From: Deltaproteobacteria bacterium
GTDB lineage: Bacteria > Myxococcota > Myxococcia > Myxococcales > SZAS-1
DNA length: 64,000 nucleotides
Reading direction: 5' to 3'
NCBI GenBank assembly: GCA_018266075.1
Contig: JAFEBB010000010.1
Coordinates: 1 to 64,000 of the forward strand
Below are positions 7,317-13,607 of the stretch, piece by piece. The notes under the pieces are model-generated. The model was not told where the DNA came from and did no database searches. It saw nothing but the letters and a program-made list of their open reading frames with translations. A program made the position numbers and the translations under genes. Position 1 is the first letter of the stretch; every line of letters begins with the position of its first letter.

Positions 7317-8947
7317 TGTGCATGTCGAAGCGATCGGGCCAAAGGTTTGGGGTTGGGGGTTGGGGGCTGGGGGTTGGTCTGGTTGCGGCCGCGCTTGCGG
7401 GGTGTGCTCACACCGCGCAGGGCGACTACTCGAGCCAGCTCGCGAACAAGCCGCGGGCGTACGTGGGCGGCACGCTCACCGGCGCGGTGGTGATGTCCAC
7501 CATGCATCGCCGTGACTTCGTGTACGCGATCGACGTGGACGGGTCGGGCAGGCGCGCCGCCTTCACCCACCTCGCGCCGCGCGTCTTCCGCCTGGATCTG
7601 CGCGGCGGCACCGACCTCACGAAGCTGCCAGATCCACCGCCGCAGCTCGCCGACGCCGAGATCTGCTCCAACGAGTTCGACCCCGAGGGCCTCGCGTTCT
7701 CGCCCGACGGCACCATGGTCGCCGTGGCCGCGCGCGACGCCGCGGTGCGCATCTTCGATCTCAAGGGCAACCTGCTCCGCCAGACCTTCCTCGAGGAGCC
7801 GCTCGCCTCGCTGGCCTGGTCGCCCGACGGCAAGTACCTCGTGGCGGGCTCCGAGCACGGCCTGCTCACCGTCCTCAACGCGGCGGACCTGAGCTTCGGC
7901 TTCGACCTCCGCGCCCACCAGGACGCCGCCCGCGAGCTCGCCTTCGCCGACGACGGCACGCTCTGGAGCGGCGGCTGGGACAAGATCGTCCGGAGCTTCA
8001 AGATCGCCGTCGAGCAGCGCCAGATCACCGAGGTGCGGCTGCACGCCGATCGCAAGTCCGGGCTGACCTCGATCCACGGCATCGTGAACAACAAGGCGCC
8101 CGTTTCGCTCACGCTGGATGAGCGCAACGCGCTGGTGACGCTCTCGCCCGAGGCCGCGGTGAAGTCGGGCATCGACCCTGCGTTCTTGAAGGACCGCGTG
8201 GAGCAGCTCACGCCCGGCGGCACCGTGGAGCTGCCCGTGGCCAAGGACCAGACGCTCACCTTCAAGAACTTCGTCATCCCGCACGTCGACGTGGCCATCT
8301 GCGAGACCTGCCAGCCGCAGGGTGTGGACGGCGTGCTGGGCAAGGCGTTCGCCGAGCGCTTCGCGACCTCGCTCGACGAGGCGAACAAGGAAGTGATCAT
8401 TCGTCTCAAGGACCCCGCCGCGGGCCCGAACCTCGCGGTGCCCGCGCTGCAGCCCGGCGCGCGCTGGGCCCTCGACGGCTTCGTGAACGACCTCACCGTG
8501 AGCCGCGACGGCACCCGCCTCGGCGTGGCCATGAACGAGACCAAGGCCGAGCGCACCCTGGCCCTCTACAAGCGCGAGAAGGCCGGCGAGGACGAGCCGG
8601 TCGCCCCGGGCAACGTCTCGGCCATCGTGGACGCCACCACCGGCAAGATCCTCGAGAAGCACAACCTGCACCACGGCATCGTCTCGACCGCGGCCATCTC
8701 GCCGGACGGCAAGTCCCTCGCCAGCGGCGGCTGGGACAAGAAGCTGTTCCTCTTCACCGGCAGCGACACGCCGCTCGCGACGTTCAACTACGGCTGGAGC
8801 GTGCGCAAGGTGCGCTTCTCGCCCGACGGCCGGCTGCTCGCGGTGGCCGCGTGGACCCCGCAGAACGCGCGCAACGCCGACTCGGACCCGGCCGCGCAGT
8901 TGATCCAGTTGATCTACGGAGACGCCAAGGTCTTTGAAGTCCACTAG
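7316..8947 (+). CDS. WD40 lipoprotein with retropepsin-like insert
   Basis: This 543-residue protein has a signal peptide ending in LAAALAGC-type lipobox sequence (VAAALAGCAHT). WD40/YVTN-like blades appear at about residues 120-230 (FSPDGTMVAVAARDAAVRIFD, LAWSPDGKYLVAG, LWSGGWDKIVRSF). More blades lie near the C-terminus (ISPDGKSLASGGWDKKLFLF, VRFSPDGRLLAVAAW). Between them, about residues 245-365, is a segment resembling a retropepsin-type aspartic protease. It has LTLDERNALVTLSPEAA where a D-T/S-G active site is expected, and VDGVLGKAFAERFATSLDEA, which matches the conserved flap-end GxLGxxFL region. The catalytic triad is changed to D-E-R, so activity is doubtful. ATG 7316 overlaps the preceding TGA; ATG 7322 is an alternative. 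The signal-peptide codons contain four G-tracts. Confidence 0.75.
   Translation: MCMSKRSGQRFGVGGWGLGVGLVAAALAGCAHTAQGDYSSQLANKPRAYVGGTLTGAVVMSTMHRRDFVYAIDVDGSGRRAAFTHLAPRVFRLDLRGGTDLTKLPDPPPQLADAEICSNEFDPEGLAFSPDGTMVAVAARDAAVRIFDLKGNLLRQTFLEEPLASLAWSPDGKYLVAGSEHGLLTVLNAADLSFGFDLRAHQDAARELAFADDGTLWSGGWDKIVRSFKIAVEQRQITEVRLHADRKSGLTSIHGIVNNKAPVSLTLDERNALVTLSPEAAVKSGIDPAFLKDRVEQLTPGGTVELPVAKDQTLTFKNFVIPHVDVAICETCQPQGVDGVLGKAFAERFATSLDEANKEVIIRLKDPAAGPNLAVPALQPGARWALDGFVNDLTVSRDGTRLGVAMNETKAERTLALYKREKAGEDEPVAPGNVSAIVDATTGKILEKHNLHHGIVSTAAISPDGKSLASGGWDKKLFLFTGSDTPLATFNYGWSVRKVRFSPDGRLLAVAAWTPQNARNADSDPAAQLIQLIYGDAKVFEVH
7349..7373 (+). repeat. G-quadruplex-type motif in signal-peptide codons
   Basis: G-runs of 4, 5, 5 and 5 lie at 7349-7352, 7355-7359, 7362-7366 and 7369-7373, separated by two-base TT or CT spacers, so the period is 7 nt. 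The run is on the coding strand, about 30 nt inside the WD40 lipoprotein gene, and could fold as a G-quadruplex in DNA or mRNA near the translation start. The period is not a multiple of three, yet the frame stays open. Confidence 0.7.
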
Positions 8948-9264
8948 ACATCGGCGAAGAGGCCGACACCCAGGAAGTAGAAGATGACGAGCCCCAGGAG
9001 CGCGCGCCCCCAGCCGCGCTTCCAGAACGGGCCCTTGTTCTGGAACGGGACGATCACCAGCGACACGGCCATCGCGAAGAACGCCAGCCAGATGAGCCAG
9101 AGCGCCACGTGGGCCAGCGCGCCGAGGATCTTGTCGGTGAGGTGGTCGATCGACGCGAGGCCCTTGGGCCCGCCCACGAGGTAGGCCGCGAAGCCGACCA
9201 CGGCGAGGATGCCGGTGACCACGAACCACGCGCGCACCAGCGGCTGTCGACCATAAGCCGCCAT
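8944..9264 (-). CDS. Small three-helix membrane protein
   Basis: This 106-residue protein is mostly hydrophobic, with three predicted membrane segments. They are AWFVVTGILAVVGFAAYLVG (about residues 12-31), LAHVALWLIWLAFFAMAV (about 49-70) and LLGLVIFYFLGVGLF near the C-terminus. A basic loop (QNKGPFWKRGW) separates the last two. I do not recognise a family with confidence. The stop overlaps the stop of the convergent WD40 lipoprotein gene. Its ATG lies 2 nt past the end of the upstream MYXO-CTERM gene on the same strand, so the two are probably one transcript. A role at the inner membrane is the only safe inference. Confidence 0.75.
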   Translation of the reverse strand: MAAYGRQPLVRAWFVVTGILAVVGFAAYLVGGPKGLASIDHLTDKILGALAHVALWLIWLAFFAMAVSLVIVPFQNKGPFWKRGWGRALLGLVIFYFLGVGLFADV

Positions 9265-9266
9265 GC

Positions 9267-11264
9267 TCAGCGCTTCCGCCGCCCGACGAGCGCCAGCGCG
9301 CCCAGGCAGACCGCGAGGAGCGAAGCGTCCGTGGAGCCCGCGCCGCAGCCGCAGCCGCTGCTGGTGACGTTGTGGCTGCCCGTGGTGCTGCCGCTCGCCG
9401 ACGCGCCGTGGCTCCCGCTGCTTCCGCTCGATGCGCCGCTGGTGCCGCCCGTGGTGCCCGTGCCCGTCGAGCCGCCGCCAGTGGTGCCGGTGGCCGTGGT
9501 GACGTGGCCCGCATCCGGCGCGACGCAGTGGCCGTGCGAGCAGACCTCCGCCGAGGGGCACTCGACGCCCACGCAGCCGGGATCCTTGCAGGTGCCGTCG
9601 GCGGGATCGCACGCGTCGCCGGCCGGGCACGCCACCTGGGTGCAGAGCGGCACGCAGCCCTGGCCCTCGAGGCACTTCTGGTCGAGCGGACACACCACCG
9701 ACGCGGTGCACTGCGCCGAGCACTGGCCGGTCGCGGGATCGCACTGCTGGCCGCTGGGGCAGCTCAGGCCCTGGCAGTTGGGCGCCACGCACTGGTTGGT
9801 GCCGCCGACGTCGCACAACGTGCCCGGCTGGTTGGCGCAGCCCACGCCTGGAGCGAAGCACGAGCACGGCGGCTGGCAGGTGCCGGCGGCGCAGGTCTGG
9901 CCGGGCGGGCAGGTGATGTTCTGGCAGGGATCCACGCAGAGGCCGGTCTCGCAGGTCTGACCGACCGGACAGACCACGCCGTCGCACGAGGGCACGCACG
10001 CGCCGGCGGTGCAGGTGGAGCCCGCCGGGCAGCTCGCAGCCGTGCAGTCCTGGGGCACGCAGAGCTGGCCCAGGCTGGTGCTCGCGCAGGTGGAGCCCTG
10101 CGGGCAGGTGGTGAGCTCGCCCGAGGCGTCGCACTTGTTGAGGCACTGGTGCTGGTAGCACTCGGTGGCGCCGGCACAGCTGCCGGGCACGCCGTCGCAG
10201 TTCAGGTCCGGCGAGTCGCAGGTCTCGGGCGCGCCCGGGTGCACGTTGGGATCGTTGTCGTTGCAGTCGCAGACGGAGGGCGCGCCGGGGCAGTTGCAGT
10301 CCACGAAGTGGTCGCCGTCGGCGTCGGGGCACACCGCCGCGCCGCCCTCGGTGAGGCCGGCCACCGCGTCGAGCTCGGCCTCCTGCGAGTCGTACCCGCA
10401 GGCCGGGAAGTCCAGGCCGTCATTGCCCGCCACGACCGACGCGTAGCGGAAGGTGATGCCGCATGGCAGCGAGAACACCTGGGTGAACGAGTCGTCCTCC
10501 ACGGCGTAGTCGGCGGTGTCGCCGCAGGCGCTGTGGCCCGTGGGATCCGGCGCGCGCGTGTTGAACCAACCCCAGGTGTAGATCTTGGAGAGCACCGCGC
10601 GGTTCCACTTCTGCGGATCCACGCCGTCGGTGGCGGGGTGGAGCACCTCGTCGGTGGCGTAGGGGTTGTCGGTGAGGAAGACGGTGTACTCGAGCGACTC
10701 GCACGGCTGCGGGCCGTGATCGTTCTCCGCGAAGATGGCCACCCGGTTCGACGGCCCGCCCAGATCGAAGACCAGGCCTTCCCACGGATCGTAGAGCCCC
10801 GGCGTGCCGTCCGGCGCGCAGTTCGCCGAGCCGAAGACCGGGCAGTACACCCCGCTGCCGTTGTCGTGGAGGCTGTCGTCGAGCAGGCGGCAGGGCTGCC
10901 AGGAGAGGTGATCCGGCGCGGCCAGGTATTGCTGCGCGGTGGCGTAGTCGTTGTTCACCGTGGCGCAGCTGTAGCCGGGCGGGCAGTCATACGGCGCGGC
11001 GTCCACCGTGGCGCAGGCGTCGAAGTTGGTGACGTCGCCGCACTGGGGCCAGTTGTTGATGAGCTTGCCGTAGACCGGAAGCTGGGTGCCGTCGCGGCCG
11101 TTGGCGTCGCGGAAGATGTCGTTGACCACCGTGCCCGCAGACTGAATCGCGTCGATGCAGGCCTGCGTGGACGTGGGCGGGTTCGAGTCGCAGACGCCCG
11201 TCGACGCGCGCGCGGTGGAGGCCAGGGCGAGCACGCTCGCGGCCAGGAGGATTCGGTGTGTCAT
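9267..11264 (-). CDS. MYXO-CTERM Cys-rich secreted protein, MopE-like motif
   Basis: This 665-residue protein has a classical signal peptide (MTHRILLAASVLALASTARA). The first half (about residues 20-310) is a unique domain without Cys repeats. At about residues 312-350 comes a calcium/metal-type Asp-rich segment, with DADGDHFVDC followed by CDCNDNDPNVHPGAPETCD, matching the MopE-type metal-binding motif. The second half has tandem Cys-rich units of the form CPxGxxCxxGxC. A Thr/Gly/Ser-rich linker precedes the terminal tail SGCGCGAGSTDASLLAVCLG, a hydrophobic stretch and GRRKR. That tail is the MYXO-CTERM sorting signal, which directs surface anchoring in Myxococcota and is the best taxonomic marker in the window. 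The small membrane protein gene follows immediately. Confidence 0.9.
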   Translation of the reverse strand: MTHRILLAASVLALASTARASTGVCDSNPPTSTQACIDAIQSAGTVVNDIFRDANGRDGTQLPVYGKLINNWPQCGDVTNFDACATVDAAPYDCPPGYSCATVNNDYATAQQYLAAPDHLSWQPCRLLDDSLHDNGSGVYCPVFGSANCAPDGTPGLYDPWEGLVFDLGGPSNRVAIFAENDHGPQPCESLEYTVFLTDNPYATDEVLHPATDGVDPQKWNRAVLSKIYTWGWFNTRAPDPTGHSACGDTADYAVEDDSFTQVFSLPCGITFRYASVVAGNDGLDFPACGYDSQEAELDAVAGLTEGGAAVCPDADGDHFVDCNCPGAPSVCDCNDNDPNVHPGAPETCDSPDLNCDGVPGSCAGATECYQHQCLNKCDASGELTTCPQGSTCASTSLGQLCVPQDCTAASCPAGSTCTAGACVPSCDGVVCPVGQTCETGLCVDPCQNITCPPGQTCAAGTCQPPCSCFAPGVGCANQPGTLCDVGGTNQCVAPNCQGLSCPSGQQCDPATGQCSAQCTASVVCPLDQKCLEGQGCVPLCTQVACPAGDACDPADGTCKDPGCVGVECPSAEVCSHGHCVAPDAGHVTTATGTTGGGSTGTGTTGGTSGASSGSSGSHGASASGSTTGSHNVTSSGCGCGAGSTDASLLAVCLGALALVGRRKR

Positions 11265-11291
11265 GCCTTCCCAGGCTACACCGATCCGCGG

Positions 11292-11684
11292 TCAGCGTTC
11301 CGGCAGCACGTAGTCGAGCTCATAGAAGTGGCTGCCATCCGGCTCAATGACGATGTTCATGGTCCCCGAGATGCCCGCGAGCGCGCCCGTGCCCGAGTCA
11401 GGAACCACGATCACCCGAAGCGAGTCGCGACCGCGATCCATCAAGCCCTGGTGGACGAGCACGAACGTCCCTGCGCGGCCTTGCAGCGTCGCGGTGACGC
11501 GCTCCACCGCCACGTAGGCCGCTGAGTTTTCGATCTCGGTGCGCGCGGCGATCATCTGCCCGCGGCTCGTGCCCTCGAGCGGGCCGTGGAAGCGCTTGTC
11601 GAGCCCGAGGCGACCAAATCCGCCCCACTCCTCTTCCTCGCCAATCGGCTTCAACTCCACATCGAACGGACCGCGCACGCGCAT
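11292..11684 (-). CDS. DUF3224 family protein
   Basis: This 130-residue cytoplasmic protein begins MRVRGPFDVELKPIGEEEEW. It has the all-beta pattern of the DUF3224 family: LDKRFHGPLEGTSRGQMIAA, AAYVAVERVTATLQGRAGTF, VVPDSGTGALAGISGTMNI and a C-terminal HFYELDY. These proteins adopt a small allene-oxide-cyclase-like barrel; their biochemical role is not established. The start at 11684 fits the family length. A longer in-frame extension upstream would cross the divergent AraC promoter region. The gene is divergent from the AraC-type regulator at 11761, a common arrangement for a regulator and its target. Confidence 0.85.
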   Translation of the reverse strand: MRVRGPFDVELKPIGEEEEWGGFGRLGLDKRFHGPLEGTSRGQMIAARTEIENSAAYVAVERVTATLQGRAGTFVLVHQGLMDRGRDSLRVIVVPDSGTGALAGISGTMNIVIEPDGSHFYELDYVLPER

Positions 11685-11733
11685 GCTTGCTCCCCGGTTG
11701 CGCGGGCAATCTCCCATCTGCGCGCGGCCGCGT

Positions 11734-11739
11734 ATTGTA
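11734..11739 (-). promoter_or_regulatory. Possible -10 box for the DUF3224 gene
   Basis: Read on the minus strand this is TACAAT, one mismatch from the sigma-70 -10 consensus, 49 bp upstream of the DUF3224 start in the 76-bp divergent intergenic region. The -35 region is not convincing. A GGGGAG Shine-Dalgarno-like sequence precedes the ATG. Confidence 0.3.
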
Positions 11740-11760
11740 CGAACGCGACGCGAGCGCACG

Positions 11761-12561
11761 ATGGCCACCCGCACCACATGGAAATCGCGAGGCGTGCTGA
11801 ACGGCACGGCGCTGCGGCGCGACTCGCCGCCCGGTCGCTACCTGCCCGAGCCGCCGCTCGACGGCTTCGTGGAGCACTTCTGGACCGTCGCGTGGAACCT
11901 CGATGCGCCCATCGTTCGCGAGACGCTGCCGCATCCGTCGGTGCACCTCATCGTGGAAGCCGGACGCTCGGGGCTGACCGGCCCGTTCACGCGGCGCTTC
12001 ACGCGAAGGCTCGAGGGCCGCGGACGCGTGCTGGGCATCAAGTTCTTGCCGGGCGGCTTTCGACCTTTCTGGAAGCGATCGATCTCGAGCCTCGCGAACC
12101 GCGTGCTGCCGCTGGGCGAGGCGTTCGGACGCGCCGGCGAGACCTTCGAAACGGACATCCTCGCTTGCGGCGACGACGAGCCCGCGCTCCTCGCGCGCGC
12201 CGAGCAGTTCTTGCTCGCGCGACTGCCGCCGCCCGACGCGCAGGCGCAGCTCGCGCGCTCGCTCGTGGCGCGGATCCGCGCGGATCCGACGCTGCTCCGA
12301 ACCGAGACGCTCGCGGATCAGGCGGGCTTGAGCGTGCGCGCGCTGCAGCGGCTCTTCAGCGGGTACGTGGGCGTGAGCCCGAAGTGGGTGATTCAGCGCT
12401 ACCGCCTGCACGAGGCGATGGAGCGGCTCGAGTCGGGCGCAGCGCGCGATCTTCCGGCGCTGGCACAGGAGCTCGGCTACTTCGACCAGGCGCACTTCAG
12501 CCGCGCCTTCAAGGCGCTGCTCGGACGCAGCCCGGGAAGCTACGCGCGCGAATCCAAGTGA
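11761..12561 (+). CDS. AraC-family transcriptional regulator
   Basis: This 266-residue regulator has an N-terminal sensor of the DUF6597 type (about residues 15-130; conserved YLPEPPLDGFVEHFW and the RVLGIKFLPGGFRPF region). A C-terminal AraC double helix-turn-helix follows (about residues 180-262). The first helix pair is ETLADQAGLSVRALQRLF and the second is LPALAQELGYFDQAHFSRAF, ending in the family signature GRSPGSYA. It probably responds to a small ligand and may control the divergent DUF3224 gene. The ATG at 11761 gives the usual family length; the frame stays open upstream but without family resemblance. The last 22 nt overlap the end of the convergent AlkZ-like gene. Confidence 0.85.
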   Translation: MATRTTWKSRGVLNGTALRRDSPPGRYLPEPPLDGFVEHFWTVAWNLDAPIVRETLPHPSVHLIVEAGRSGLTGPFTRRFTRRLEGRGRVLGIKFLPGGFRPFWKRSISSLANRVLPLGEAFGRAGETFETDILACGDDEPALLARAEQFLLARLPPPDAQAQLARSLVARIRADPTLLRTETLADQAGLSVRALQRLFSGYVGVSPKWVIQRYRLHEAMERLESGAARDLPALAQELGYFDQAHFSRAFKALLGRSPGSYARESK

Positions 12562-13586
12562 GCGTCGTGGCGTGACACGGCGTCGTCGACGGCCACGCGC
12601 TCCTTGGCGCTCAGCGCGCGGAACAACTTGGGCACGGCCTTCTCGCGCACGCGCTTCCAGGTGCCCACGATCCGCCCATCGACGACGACCGTGTGCTGGA
12701 AGAGCGGATTCGCGCGTGCGTCGAGGTGCTTGTGGTGCTGGGCGTCGAGCAGGCCCTCGCGCTCGGCGTAGGCCACGATGTACTCGTCGTAGTTCGGCAA
12801 GAGCAGCGCGTGCGGCGAACGGATCCGCGCGGATCCGATTTCGCCGTCGAAGAAGAGCAGGCGATCGTCGCGCTCGAGCAGTTCGAGCTTGGGGCGCACC
12901 GACTCCAGCGCCGCGCGCGCCTGCCCCATGGGCAGCCCGGACCACCACGCGAAGTCCTGCAAGCTCGCCGGCCCGTGGCTCGTGAAGAATCGGTGCGCCA
13001 GCTCTGCGAGCGCCGCGTCGCGAGACAGCCGCGCCTTCGGGACGCGCTCGTCGAGGCGCGCATACGTCTGGTGCTTGCCTCGCAAGCCGCCGCTGCAGAT
13101 CAGCTGCGCGATCTCTGCGCTCATGAGCAGGTGACCCATGCGCACGCCGTCGCCGACACGAAGCCCGCGCTGCTCGAGCGCATCGACCAGCTCCGCGCGC
13201 GTGAGCTGCTTGCCTTCCAGGATTCGCGCGAACGCGTCGTCGGTCTTGGCGAGCAGCTTGGCGTCGACGTCGAGCTTGCGCAGGTAGGGCGCCATGGCCG
13301 CGCGGATCTGTGGCGCGCTCAGCTCCAGCATCCAGCGCAGATCCGCAGGCGCCACGAGGTGCCACGTGGGACGCAGCACGTGCGTGCGGATCACGCGGCC
13401 CTCAGCGAGCGCGCGATCGACGTCGCCGGCTGATGCGCTCGACCGTTGAACGACGGCCCAGCGCGCGCCCGGATAGTCCTGGGCCTGCACCGCGCCCAGC
13501 CGCTCGACCACGCGCTCCGGGCTCGCCAGCGGTTCCACCAGGTGCTGCGCGCGCAGCCGCCGCTGCAGGACGGCGTCGATGGACAT
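12540..13586 (-). CDS. AlkZ-like winged-helix DNA glycosylase (HTH_42)
   Basis: This 348-residue protein belongs to the winged-helix HTH_42/AlkZ superfamily. The catalytic QxQ motif is present as Q34-A-Q36 in GAVQAQDYPGARWAV. Other family landmarks are THVLRPTWHLVAPADLRWML and the downstream SAEIAQLICSG. Family members excise bulky or crosslinked alkylated bases, for example in self-resistance to azinomycin, or repair interstrand crosslinks. Which branch this one belongs to cannot be decided by eye. No biosynthetic gene cluster is adjacent, so a general repair role is more likely than antibiotic self-resistance. It is convergent with the AraC gene (22-nt overlap). It lies 21 nt downstream of the VWA gene on the same strand, so cotranscription is plausible. 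Confidence 0.8.
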   Translation of the reverse strand: MSIDAVLQRRLRAQHLVEPLASPERVVERLGAVQAQDYPGARWAVVQRSSASAGDVDRALAEGRVIRTHVLRPTWHLVAPADLRWMLELSAPQIRAAMAPYLRKLDVDAKLLAKTDDAFARILEGKQLTRAELVDALEQRGLRVGDGVRMGHLLMSAEIAQLICSGGLRGKHQTYARLDERVPKARLSRDAALAELAHRFFTSHGPASLQDFAWWSGLPMGQARAALESVRPKLELLERDDRLLFFDGEIGSARIRSPHALLLPNYDEYIVAYAEREGLLDAQHHKHLDARANPLFQHTVVVDGRIVGTWKRVREKAVPKLFRALSAKERVAVDDAVSRHDAHLDSRA

Positions 13587-13604
13587 GTTAACCGTCCCGT
13601 TAAC
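13587..13604. promoter_or_regulatory. Paired GTTAAC words before AlkZ-like start
   Basis: Two GTTAAC palindromes (13587-13592 and 13599-13604) flank CGTCCC directly upstream of the AlkZ-like ATG, inside the 21-bp gap to the VWA gene stop. Their centres are 12 bp apart. This could be an operator, or could simply arise from the spacing of stop and start codons. Confidence 0.25.
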
Positions 13605-13607
13605 GAA

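Noticed and set aside
12540-13586. AlkZ-like protein as an antibiotic self-resistance marker
   Set aside because: No azinomycin-type or other biosynthetic genes surround it; a general repair role is simpler.
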